Of a stretch of 64,000 nt of DNA, positions 23,416-31,005 are shown piece by piece. The notes beneath the pieces were generated by a model. The model did no database searches, was not told the DNA's origin, and was given only the letters and a program-made list of their open reading frames with translations. Numbering within the stretch: the stretch's first letter is position 1; the number at the start of each line of letters is the position of its first letter. The DNA is from DATASD01 sp035478835 (GTDB lineage: Bacteria; Patescibacteriota; Saccharimonadia; Saccharimonadales; UBA4665): contig DATIJH010000003.1 in the NCBI GenBank assembly GCA_035478835.1, positions 1 through 64,000 on the forward strand. Reading direction: 5' to 3'. The translations under genes and the position numbers were made by a program.

Positions 23416-23565
23416 AAAACACCCTCGTCCGAGTAGGCGAGGGTGCGTTTACAGCACCGTCTCCTGCTCGGGATTTTGGTTGGTTTGCTGTATCGGACTT
23501 TACGAACGTTCGTATTCACCGTTGCGGCACAGTGCCGGAGTTACACCGGCTTCCAGCATTCACAT
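23415..23565 (-). promoter_or_regulatory. Cobalamin riboswitch with transcription terminator
   Basis: On the minus strand the hallmark blocks appear in order: AAGCCGGTGTAACTCCGG, then CACTGTGCCGCAACGGTGA, then AGTCCGATAC, closed by GCTG/CAGC (23554-23557 with 23487-23490). This matches the B12-box consensus of the RF00174 family. The expression platform follows: GGTGC/GCACC can form an antiterminator that competes with the terminator stem CACCCTCG/CGAGGGTG (23438-23445 with 23420-23427), whose TTTT runs into the ATG at 23415. Ligand binding would be expected to favour termination. Confidence 0.88.
23420..23445 (-). terminator. Riboswitch terminator hairpin
   Basis: An 8-bp stem CACCCTCG/CGAGGGTG, a 10-nt loop and TTTT, directly before the start codon at 23415. 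It shares its 5' arm with the putative antiterminator. Confidence 0.8.
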
Positions 23566-23644
23566 TGTTAATATGGATATCATAGCACGCCGGCGCGCTA
23601 CATGTGGCGTAATTTTGCCAACATTTTTATTTATTTACACATAA

Positions 23645-23650
23645 TATACT
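23645..23650 (+). promoter_or_regulatory. -10 of the 246-residue protein gene (leaderless)
   Basis: TATACT ends 6 nt before the ATG at 23657 and no ribosome site is present. Confidence 0.5.
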
Positions 23651-23656
23651 TATGGT

Positions 23657-24397
23657 ATGATGGGCATCGTGTCAGTAGAAAAACAACTCCCCCGACTCGA
23701 TCCCCAACAGTTTAGCGTTAATCTTCTTGGACATGATATTCAGGAGATCGACGCCTTATTATTGGCCGCCCACGACGAGCTTACTGAGCGCGCCAAAAAG
23801 GCGGACGACGGCGTTGCGTATTACTTCGCAGCCCACCCCGAGACACGAAATTCTTTTGGTAGCGACATGGATACACAGCCGCTTAAACGCTGCGAAGAAG
23901 CTTTCGAACTCTTACCTGAGATTATCCCTATCGGCGAGCTTGCACCCGACTTTTTGCGTATGGCCCTAGCAGGACGCTCAGAGCGCGAGCAACGACTGAG
24001 CGTCGAATCGCACTGCCAGGGCGGCTACGTCATACCCGAAGACAGGCTGCTTTGGCGTGGCTTGCTGAACCTCGGCGCTGCGTCCAACGACTTCCGGTAT
24101 TCGGAAGATGACGTCCGCGGATTGGCGCCGCGCGTGCCCTCCACCGTTTGGGAAGGTATATTAAGCGCGCCGAGCATGCGATACGCCTCGCTGCCCGGCC
24201 GCGCGTTACGCGCCGTCAATGGCATTATCTACCCTGCAAATCGCATCGCCCACACGTATGCACCAAACAGCCAGTTAGTTGCCGGCTACGTTCGCCTACA
24301 GCACGAGGACGAGCCGCTCAGGCAGCCAGCTGCTTGCGTAATTCCGCCAGACGTGGCAGAAAGCTTTGCGCAGCTCCCTCCAGCCCTAGAACTTTGA
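23657..24397 (+). CDS. Unknown soluble protein
   Basis: I do not recognise this 246-residue protein. It is acidic and lacks a signal peptide and membrane segments; two Cys (residues 76 and 118 or so) are not in a motif. It looks globular, with RALRAVNGIIYPANRIAHTY as its most family-like stretch. It has its own leaderless-type promoter, divergent from the riboswitch-controlled gene. Its last 27 codons overlap antisense the 3' end of the LexA-like gene, so the two genes share 80 nt tail to tail. Confidence 0.7.
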   Translation: MMGIVSVEKQLPRLDPQQFSVNLLGHDIQEIDALLLAAHDELTERAKKADDGVAYYFAAHPETRNSFGSDMDTQPLKRCEEAFELLPEIIPIGELAPDFLRMALAGRSEREQRLSVESHCQGGYVIPEDRLLWRGLLNLGAASNDFRYSEDDVRGLAPRVPSTVWEGILSAPSMRYASLPGRALRAVNGIIYPANRIAHTYAPNSQLVAGYVRLQHEDEPLRQPAACVIPPDVAESFAQLPPALEL

Positions 24398-24782
24398 GCG
24401 CGCCCATTAGAACATAAAGGTCGTCGAGCGCCGCCGCGTCGAGCTCGGCAGTGCCTTCGGCCTGTGTAAAAAAGAACTCAACTTTTTCGATGAGCCATTT
24501 TTCTTCGCCCGGCTGGACTATGTTGGTCACTACTTTGCCCTGGCCGCCGGGATTGACAACTTCGAGCGACCGCGCCGTGCCGTCACGTTTGCGCAAATGT
24601 CCGCGCCGGATCAGGTTGTTCACATGCAGCGCCACTGTTGCCACCGAGGTATATTCCAGCCCGTTCATGATTTCGCGGTAGCTCGGACTGTAGCCGTGTT
24701 CGCCAATAAATTGCTCGAGAAAGCTGAGCAGCTCGCGCTGTTTTTTAGTTGGCCGGACCGGTTGGGGTGTTACTTCGTTCAT
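24318..24782 (-). CDS. LexA-like DNA-binding protein without protease domain
   Basis: A 154-residue protein whose first 75 residues are a LexA-type winged helix (TKKQRELLSFLEQFIGEHG, SPSYREIMNGLEYTSVATV, LIRRGHLRKRDGTARSLEV). The rest is a helical tail of about 75 residues that lacks the S24 peptidase features of LexA (no Ala-Gly cleavage site, no Ser/Lys dyad), so RecA-stimulated self-cleavage is not expected. A dedicated transcription regulator is likely; the target is unknown. The start overlaps the 3' end of the GtrA gene by 38 nt and the stop overlaps the 246-residue gene antisense. Confidence 0.8.
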   Translation of the reverse strand: MNEVTPQPVRPTKKQRELLSFLEQFIGEHGYSPSYREIMNGLEYTSVATVALHVNNLIRRGHLRKRDGTARSLEVVNPGGQGKVVTNIVQPGEEKWLIEKVEFFFTQAEGTAELDAAALDDLYVLMGALKVLGLEGAAQSFLPRLAELRKQLAA

Positions 24783-25239
24783 GCTTTGCCTTTGGTTTTA
24801 TTGTACCGCCAGTTTCCGGAAACACCCAGTAGCGATACCACAAATAACTCCACACCGTGAAAAATCCAGCCGAAATAAAGAACCCGATGTACGGCGTAAT
24901 GCCGATGTGCTGCAGCCCGCCGATCAACAAATAATCGAGCACAAACCCGACGCTCTCGATCGTAATATAGCGCGCCACGTGCTCCATTTCGCTGAGTTTT
25001 TTGCCGCTCGCCGCAAACGCCCAATAGCGCTGTACCAGATAATTGAGCGTCCAGCCCACCGCATCGGCTGCGATCTTGGCCGACCACCAGTTCCAATGAA
25101 ATCCGCTGTAACAGAGCGCAAACACGCCGTAGCCCGACCAAAAATACAGTCCGCCGCCGGCCATATATTTAGCAAACTGCACCAGATATTTGTGCCGGAA
25201 TCGCTTTGGGAAAATAGTAAGCCAAAGTGAACTGCTCAT
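24745..25239 (-). CDS. GtrA-family membrane protein
   Basis: A 164-residue four-pass membrane protein of the GtrA/DPMS-associated type, thought to help move or retain polyprenyl-linked sugars at the membrane. FAKYMAGGGLYFWSGYGVF near residue 22, AADAVGWTLNYLVQRYWAF and the late VWSYLWYRYWVFP are typical. AAAGGTG lies 6 nt upstream of the ATG. It overlaps the upstream O-antigen ligase-like gene by 4 nt, so the two are cotranscribed at the left end of the polysaccharide region. Confidence 0.88.
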   Translation of the reverse strand: MSSSLWLTIFPKRFRHKYLVQFAKYMAGGGLYFWSGYGVFALCYSGFHWNWWSAKIAADAVGWTLNYLVQRYWAFAASGKKLSEMEHVARYITIESVGFVLDYLLIGGLQHIGITPYIGFFISAGFFTVWSYLWYRYWVFPETGGTIKPKAKHERSNTPTGPAN

Positions 25240-26561
25240 GCACGCACCTTTTTACTTTGTTTTAAGCGCGGTGCCAGCGCTGCGCCGGCCAGCGTCCACC
25301 ATATAATTGCCAGCGTGTCGTCCGTCCAGGCGTGCGACAGCATGTTTATAAGCGTGAGACCAAGCAAGCTTGCTAGCAGTACACGCGCCAGCGGTTCGGC
25401 TCGCCGCTGCCACAAACCGTAGCCGGCAAGCACGCAAATCGCCGTAAATAGGCCGAGGCCGAGCCAGCCCGCCTCTTGCCCGATCTGCAAAAAGTAATTT
25501 TCGGCAATGCGCGCTGGGTGATTGTTGTGCGCCGAGGCCGGACCCGCCGTGCCCGGGCCGCGCCCGAGCGGCTCACGCGCTACCTCGCGCACGCCCTGGC
25601 GCAGCGCCGAACCGCGCGCCGCGTTCGAGCTCTCGGCCGACTGGGACGTCGTATCAGTATGGAAAAACGTGTTTTCGAACTGGCTGTTGTGCCGTAGCAG
25701 CATAAACGCGCCGGCGCCTACCAGCAGCACGGCCGCCGCGCCTACCATCGCCACCCCTTTGAGCCGCTTACTGGTTATCGTCCACCACACCAGCGCGGCA
25801 AGTGCCACCACTGCACCAATATACGCGCTGCGCGAATAGGTGTACATGAGCACCACCAATGCTGCACCAAAACTGCCAACCATCAATATTTTTGCCCACA
25901 AAGCCCGGTGCTTAAACCCTGCGCCGGCCAGGGACGCAAGCACAATTACCAGATACGCCCCAAGCGGATTTGCACCACGCAAAGTAGCTTGAGCGCGTAC
26001 ATATGCAAGCTTTTGGTCAACCGTTTCGAACGGCGCAATCGTGTGCGGACCGTAGCCAAAATGCTGCAAAAACCCAACCGGCAACACAAAAATCTCCAGC
26101 AGCCCAAATACCAGCGCAATTGCCGCTGGAATCAGCACCAGCTTGCGCCAATGGATTCGCAGCCATTCGTTATGCGCAAATATTACTTGTGCGGCAAGCA
26201 AAAATAATGGCAGCCGCATGTCGAGCACCAAGCCGTCACCCAACGCCGCGCCCGTCACTGCATGCCGCGCCAAAGCCACCGCGCCAAGCACCAATAATAA
26301 TGCGCAGTACGCAGCAATGCATCGCGTCAGCCACGTTTTGCCAAGCGCCGTGCGGAGCGCCGCATCACGCGCCCAAATCGCCAGCGCCACCACACCCAAA
26401 CCGGCCAACAACACCTCCGGCCACAGCCGCAAAGCCGTGTAATGGCCCACTCCGCTCGCCAGCCACACCGTTAAAAATGCATGGAACGGCGCCAGTGCCA
26501 AGAGCGCGCCTATAAGTGCAGTTCCCGCTGTTGTTAATTTTTGCAGAACAGATGATTTCAT
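25236..26561 (-). CDS. O-antigen ligase/polymerase-like membrane protein (Wzy_C)
   Basis: A 441-residue protein with about 11-12 membrane segments. The long periplasmic-type loop between about 290 and 345 contains REVAREPLGRGPGTAGPAS and HNNHPARIAENYFLQIGQE, the signature loop of the Wzy_C/WaaL superfamily that joins or polymerises undecaprenyl-linked glycans. In a cell without LPS it could attach surface polysaccharide to a carrier (inference). It is divergent from the WcaJ-like gene, sharing a 55-nt intergenic promoter region. Confidence 0.85.
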   Translation of the reverse strand: MKSSVLQKLTTAGTALIGALLALAPFHAFLTVWLASGVGHYTALRLWPEVLLAGLGVVALAIWARDAALRTALGKTWLTRCIAAYCALLLVLGAVALARHAVTGAALGDGLVLDMRLPLFLLAAQVIFAHNEWLRIHWRKLVLIPAAIALVFGLLEIFVLPVGFLQHFGYGPHTIAPFETVDQKLAYVRAQATLRGANPLGAYLVIVLASLAGAGFKHRALWAKILMVGSFGAALVVLMYTYSRSAYIGAVVALAALVWWTITSKRLKGVAMVGAAAVLLVGAGAFMLLRHNSQFENTFFHTDTTSQSAESSNAARGSALRQGVREVAREPLGRGPGTAGPASAHNNHPARIAENYFLQIGQEAGWLGLGLFTAICVLAGYGLWQRRAEPLARVLLASLLGLTLINMLSHAWTDDTLAIIWWTLAGAALAPRLKQSKKVRA

Positions 26562-26616
26562 AGTGTTACAATGCTAGTATACCTAAAAAGTAGTGCCCGC
26601 GAACAAAACTAGAGCC

Positions 26617-28050
26617 ATGAAAAACAACGCCTCACTGATTTATAACGCTTGCTTAGTTGTCGGCGACTTTTTAGCGCTTGCGGCGGCGTTTGTTGGCGCC
26701 TATATCTTGCGTGTTAGCTTGAGCGATGTCTATATTTCCCATCCGGTCAGCAGCCGCACATATCTGGCCGCATTCCTGGTACTTTTGCCGTTTTGGATCC
26801 TGATTTTCGCCCTGCTCGGCTTGTACAACAGCAATATTTACGAACGCCGCTTTAGTGAGCTCGGCCGTCTGCTCATTGGCTCGTTCATTGGCATGCTGTT
26901 CATCGTATTTTGGAGCTTTATATCGGTGAAGCCGATTTTCCCGGCCAAACTGGTGCCGATTTACGCCTTTGGACTGGCGTTTGTGTTTTTGGTGCTGTTC
27001 CGCAACCTGGCACGGCTGGTGCGCACCAGTTTGTTCAGTTACAACATTGGGCTGACGCGCATCGCCGTAGTCGGCAACACACCGATGACGCGCGAGCTCA
27101 TTAGTTCGCTCATCGACAGCCGCACTTCCGGTTACAAAGTCATGGCCGTGATCGGCGGCAAACGCCAAGCCACTGGCTACAATGTGCTCACCTACAGCAA
27201 CTTCCGCGAGTTTTTACAAAGCGCGCCGGTAGAGCTGCACGGAATCATCCAAACCGAGCTCTACGCCGACGAATCGCGCAATGCCGAAATCCTCACCTAT
27301 GCCCAGGAGCATCATATTAACTACCGCTTTGTGCCCGGCAATTCCGAGCTGTTCGTGGGCAACATCGACGTCGAGCTGTTCCGCTCCAGCGTGCCGGTTA
27401 TTAACGTGCGCCACACTGCGCTGTTTGGCTGGGGCCGCGTAGTCAAACGCTTGACGGACATCATTCTGGGCAGCATTTTGCTGCTGATCGCCGCCATTCC
27501 AATGCTGCTTATCGCGATAATCATCAAACTCAGTGAGCCAAGCGGCAAAATCATGTACAAACCGCGGCGCCTAGGCCGTTTTGGCAACACGTTCGAGTTT
27601 TACAAATTTCGCAGCATGTACCAAAAATATTCGATGAGCCCCGAGGAAGGCTTTGCCAAAATGGGGCGACTTGACTTGCTCAAACAGTACCGGGAAAACG
27701 GCGACCAATTGGAAAACGACCCGCGCATAACACCGATCGGCCGGTTCCTGCGCAAGACCAGCCTGGACGAGCTGCCGCAGCTCATTAACGTCGTTAAAGG
27801 CGACATCAGCCTGGTTGGGCCGCGCGCGCTCGACCCGCAGGAGCTCAACCAATACGCCAAAAAGAACCTTATTTTAGCTGTTAAAACCGGGCTGACCGGG
27901 CTGGCGGTCGTATCTGGCCGACGCGATATTCCGTTTGAGGAGCGGCGCAAGCTCGATCTGTATTACGTGCAAAACTGGAGTTTGTGGCTCGACCTGACGA
28001 TTTTGCTCAAGACCGTCCGCGTGGTGCTGAGGCGAACGGGGGCACGGTAA
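26617..28050 (+). CDS. Undecaprenyl-phosphate sugar-1-phosphate transferase (WcaJ type)
   Basis: Initiating enzyme of polysaccharide assembly: transfers a sugar-1-phosphate to undecaprenyl phosphate. The 477-residue protein has four N-terminal membrane segments, a Rossmann-like CoA-binding_3 middle domain (IAVVGNTPMTRELISSL), a fifth membrane segment (IILGSILLLIAAIPMLLIA) and the catalytic Bac_transf domain with YKPRRLGRFGNTFEFYKFRSM and ending LDELPQLINVVKGDISLVGPR. The frame opens with GTG at 26593, but the ATG at 26617 matches the family start. It leads the plus-strand glycosyltransferase gene 2 nt downstream. Confidence 0.92.
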   Translation: MKNNASLIYNACLVVGDFLALAAAFVGAYILRVSLSDVYISHPVSSRTYLAAFLVLLPFWILIFALLGLYNSNIYERRFSELGRLLIGSFIGMLFIVFWSFISVKPIFPAKLVPIYAFGLAFVFLVLFRNLARLVRTSLFSYNIGLTRIAVVGNTPMTRELISSLIDSRTSGYKVMAVIGGKRQATGYNVLTYSNFREFLQSAPVELHGIIQTELYADESRNAEILTYAQEHHINYRFVPGNSELFVGNIDVELFRSSVPVINVRHTALFGWGRVVKRLTDIILGSILLLIAAIPMLLIAIIIKLSEPSGKIMYKPRRLGRFGNTFEFYKFRSMYQKYSMSPEEGFAKMGRLDLLKQYRENGDQLENDPRITPIGRFLRKTSLDELPQLINVVKGDISLVGPRALDPQELNQYAKKNLILAVKTGLTGLAVVSGRRDIPFEERRKLDLYYVQNWSLWLDLTILLKTVRVVLRRTGAR

Positions 28051-28051
28051 C

Positions 28052-29155
28052 GTGGCCGCCGATAAACAATTAAAAGTCGCCATCGTGCACGACTGGCTGG
28101 TCGGTGGCGGCGCCGAACGCGTCGTCATGGAGCTGCACAATACGTTTCCGGATGCACCGATTTACACCTCATACTGCACGCCGGAATGGCGCGAGCGGCT
28201 CGATGGCAAAGTGGTGACCGGCTGGCTGCAGCACTTTGGCCGGTTGCGTAAATTCCTGGCTTTAGGACGTATTTGGTGGTTCACGCATTTGGACTTTACA
28301 GGTTACGACTTGGTTATCAGTAGCTCCGGCAACGGTGAGGCCAAAGGCATTCGCGTGCCAAAAGGTGTCACGCACGTCTGTTATTGCCACTCGCCGACGC
28401 ATTATTATTGGCGCCATTACGAGCAATATTTGCGGCGTCCCGGCTTTGGCCTTTTTGACCCTTTGGCGCGGCTTGGCTTGCGCCTATTGCTCGGGCCGCT
28501 CCGCCGCTGGGACTTGCGCGCCTCGTCCCGGCCGGATTATTACATCGCCAATTCCAATCACATCAAAGACGATATTAAGACGTATTACGGCCGCGACGCC
28601 GTGGTTATCCACCCGCCAATTGACGTGGCGCGGTTTTCGCCCAGCGTGCCGCTCACCGAACGCCGCAGTTTTATCACGGTTGGCCGGCAAGCCACCTACA
28701 AACGCACCGACATCATTGTTGAGGCGTGCAGCAAACTCAATTTGCCGCTTGAGGTTTTAGGCAGCGGCCCCGACCACGAGCGGCTCAAAAAACTGGCCGG
28801 TCCGAGCGTAACATTCCTGCCGCGCCCCAGCGACGCCGAAGTCGCCGCGCACATGGCTCATGCCAAAGCCTTTTTGTTTGCCGCGTACGAAGATTTTGGC
28901 GTGACGCCTGTTGAGGCGCTGGCGGCCGGCACCCCAGTCATCGCTTTTAAAGCCGGCGGCGCGTTCGATTATGTCGTGCCCGGCCTCACTGGCCAATTCT
29001 TTACTGAGCAAACGCCCGAAAGTCTGGCTCGCGCGCTCAAAAACTACGATCCGACAACATACGATCCGCAAAAAATCGCCAAATTCGCCGAAAGCTTTTC
29101 ACCTCAGGCGTTCGCCAAGAAGCTCCGGGCGTTCTTAAAAACCATTGTAAAATAA
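28052..29155 (+). CDS. Glycosyltransferase family 4
   Basis: A 367-residue GT-B fold retaining glycosyltransferase. The N-terminal domain starts VAIVHDWLVGGGAERVV, and the C-terminal nucleotide-sugar site has SFITVGRQATYKRTDI, VLGSGPDHERLKKLAG and EDFGVTPVEALAAGTPVIAF with the E-x7-E motif. It starts with GTG directly after the stop of the WcaJ-like gene, so it probably adds the second or a mannose residue in the same pathway, as GT4 enzymes of this WcaJ context often do. Donor not determinable. Confidence 0.9.
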   Translation: MAADKQLKVAIVHDWLVGGGAERVVMELHNTFPDAPIYTSYCTPEWRERLDGKVVTGWLQHFGRLRKFLALGRIWWFTHLDFTGYDLVISSSGNGEAKGIRVPKGVTHVCYCHSPTHYYWRHYEQYLRRPGFGLFDPLARLGLRLLLGPLRRWDLRASSRPDYYIANSNHIKDDIKTYYGRDAVVIHPPIDVARFSPSVPLTERRSFITVGRQATYKRTDIIVEACSKLNLPLEVLGSGPDHERLKKLAGPSVTFLPRPSDAEVAAHMAHAKAFLFAAYEDFGVTPVEALAAGTPVIAFKAGGAFDYVVPGLTGQFFTEQTPESLARALKNYDPTTYDPQKIAKFAESFSPQAFAKKLRAFLKTIVK

Positions 29156-29183
29156 ACCGCTTGTACTTGGCGCGATTCAGGAG

Positions 29184-29189
29184 TACAGT
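29184..29189 (+). promoter_or_regulatory. -10 of the tandem small-protein family
   Basis: TACAGT with TTGTAC exactly 17 nt upstream (29161-29166). The ATG at 29212 is 22 nt downstream, with TTAGGA as a weak ribosome site. Confidence 0.45.
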
Positions 29190-29211
29190 CACTCCGTTAA
29201 TTTAGGAATGT

Positions 29212-29760
29212 ATGAAACAACGTACGAAAAACGTGCTCCGTGCCGGGGCGGCGGTCGGCCTCTGTAGCGCTATTTTGGGAAGCGAATATTTGGTGCACGA
29301 ACTTGGTCGCGTGGACGGCGTACAGCAAGGCATTGATCAAGGCATCCAGATCTGTAACGCGCGCTTGGCGAGCACCCCAATTGGCCACCTCGCCCTCAGG
29401 CAAGCCGAGACAGAAACTCTTGCCGGAGCAACCGGTAAAGAAGACTTTGCAGCCAAGCTCAACGGGCTAAACCCGCAGTTCGCGCAAGCCCTCGGCACCG
29501 CCGGCATAAAACAAGTACTCATCTCGGAAGTCCGCCACACCGGCACAAAACCAGGGGAAACCGACGCGGCAAACACCTATAACTTACACCTCGACACCGA
29601 GGCAGCGGCAATTGGCACAGCGATACACGATTACCAAACGCACGAGAATTCAACCGACTCTACGGCCATTAATTATGACTTCACCCGGCCAGACTTAGTG
29701 GGCGACCCGGATGTCGCGGTAGACATTTATGTGCTGCAGCTAGGCTGTAACCGCGCTTAA
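29212..29760 (+). CDS. Small anchored protein, tandem family member 1
   Basis: A 182-residue protein with an N-terminal membrane/signal segment (about 9-27) followed by a motif shared with the next two genes: a G-x3-G-x5-Q region, a Cys at about residue 44, and the block ALGTAGIKQVLIS near 100, comparable to LGETGLKKVIMH in member 3. It is probably exported or anchored. It ends with a second Cys near the C terminus (LQLGCNRA), as member 3 does (MCATP), so a disulfide across the domain is possible. I recognise no database family. Confidence 0.7.
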   Translation: MKQRTKNVLRAGAAVGLCSAILGSEYLVHELGRVDGVQQGIDQGIQICNARLASTPIGHLALRQAETETLAGATGKEDFAAKLNGLNPQFAQALGTAGIKQVLISEVRHTGTKPGETDAANTYNLHLDTEAAAIGTAIHDYQTHENSTDSTAINYDFTRPDLVGDPDVAVDIYVLQLGCNRA

Positions 29761-29798
29761 GTAGCGTAATAAAACTAATAATCGGTAACGGAGGATCT

Positions 29799-30330
29799 GT
29801 GCGTACAAAATATAAGGGGGAACCGGGGTGGCCGCGGGCGTGCTGTTCCTGGGTGTTGGATATATGGAGCAGCAGAACGGCTACAATGCCGGAGTTGCAG
29901 ATACCCAGCAAAAGATCGCGGATGCGGCAAAAAAAGCAGCCAATGATTGCCTCGCCCATGCAGAATGGAAGAATGCCGCTATTTTAGACATCAGACCTGA
30001 GACGTGCAGCTCATAAAATCCGGCTTTAGGCGGATTCACGAGCTGCCAGGGGCAGAAGTTAAAAGCTTCCTGGGCCATTTAGGTGAGGCTGGTCTCAAGC
30101 ATATCACCATCGAAACGAACGACGGCGACGACGCAATAAAACACAGCGACCTTGAGGGCGCAGAAACAGCCATGCAGGTTGACATACTGAGCTACCTGCC
30201 GGACCTAACACACGACGGCGACGTAACCTTTACACAAAGAATCCAACCGGGTTTGCCCGACACTGGCATCGGCGCCGCCCGCATTTTTTTGAGCACTATT
30301 GCGTGCGCTCCGGAAACGAAGTACCCGTAA
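29799..30330 (+). pseudogene. Frameshifted member 2 of the tandem small-protein family
   Basis: A GTG start with GGAGG 5 nt upstream opens a frame (VRTKYKGEPG) that soon leaves homology. The homologous reading continues in another frame (GVLFLGVGYMEQQNGYNAGV, then QQKIADAAKKAANDC) until TAA at 30014. The rest (LGEAGLKHITIETNDGD to IACAPETKYP) is found in a third frame from about 30004. NGYNAGVADTQQ against TGYDLGIAGKQQ of member 3 shows common origin. Two frameshifts make this a decayed paralogue, unless they are sequencing errors. Confidence 0.75.
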
Positions 30331-30400
30331 TGACTTCCGGTAAATATATTGTATTATAAACAGTTTTATTGTATAGTTTGTTAGTAATTAGGAGTTCTCG

Positions 30401-30961
30401 ATGCGTAAAGCAGCAAAATTCGGCGCAGTCGCTGGCGCTGGCCTTGCACTTGGCAGTGCACTTGTTTTTGGCCGGGAGACCGGCTATGATCTCGGCATAG
30501 CTGGCAAACAGCAAGCCGTAACCGACGCCAGCAGACAGGCAGCCGTTGACTGCAACGCCAACCTCAGCTGGGTGCCACGCAGCACCGTTATGCTGAGTCC
30601 TGCAGAAGTGGCCGAGTTCGCCACCACCAAAGGTACCGGCGACATTGCAACCGACCCAATTGGCGCAAGCCTCATGCATAACCTTGGCGAAACCGGCCTC
30701 AAAAAAGTGATTATGCATGCCGGAAGCAATGATGCAGGCGATACCCTCGGCGACCAGCCTCTTTGGAACGAGATGAGCACCCTCGAAAACAACATAGCAG
30801 ACGGGGTATCCAAGAGAGTCAGCCCGATTGCCGCACGAAACCTCGTATTCGAGAACGAAGTCAGTACACAGACTCCTAATCTTGTGGCGGGCGCCGTAAA
30901 GATCGACGCCTTCCAGGCAATGTGCGCCACCCCAACAACCGTCCCTACCCCCACAAAGTAG
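30401..30961 (+). CDS. Small anchored protein, tandem family member 3
   Basis: A 186-residue protein with an N-terminal hydrophobic segment (FGAVAGAGLALGSALVF, about 7-23) and the family features TGYDLGIAGKQQ, a Cys near residue 48 (AAVDCNAN) and LGETGLKKVIMH. A late Cys (QAMCATP) precedes a P/T-rich end. AGGAG lies 6 nt upstream of the ATG, and TATAGT sits further upstream. Like its relatives it probably acts at the outer face of the membrane. Function unknown. Confidence 0.7.
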   Translation: MRKAAKFGAVAGAGLALGSALVFGRETGYDLGIAGKQQAVTDASRQAAVDCNANLSWVPRSTVMLSPAEVAEFATTKGTGDIATDPIGASLMHNLGETGLKKVIMHAGSNDAGDTLGDQPLWNEMSTLENNIADGVSKRVSPIAARNLVFENEVSTQTPNLVAGAVKIDAFQAMCATPTTVPTPTK

Positions 30962-30993
30962 CGCCAATTTTGTCCAACTCCTTAAAAACACGC

Positions 30994-30999
30994 TATAAT
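30994..30999 (+). promoter_or_regulatory. -10 of the mannose-1-P guanylyltransferase gene (leaderless)
   Basis: TATAAT, 6 nt upstream of the ATG at 31006, with TTGTCC 18 nt upstream (30970-30975). It is the best consensus promoter seen in the window. Confidence 0.65.
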
Positions 31000-31005
31000 A
31001 GGGGG

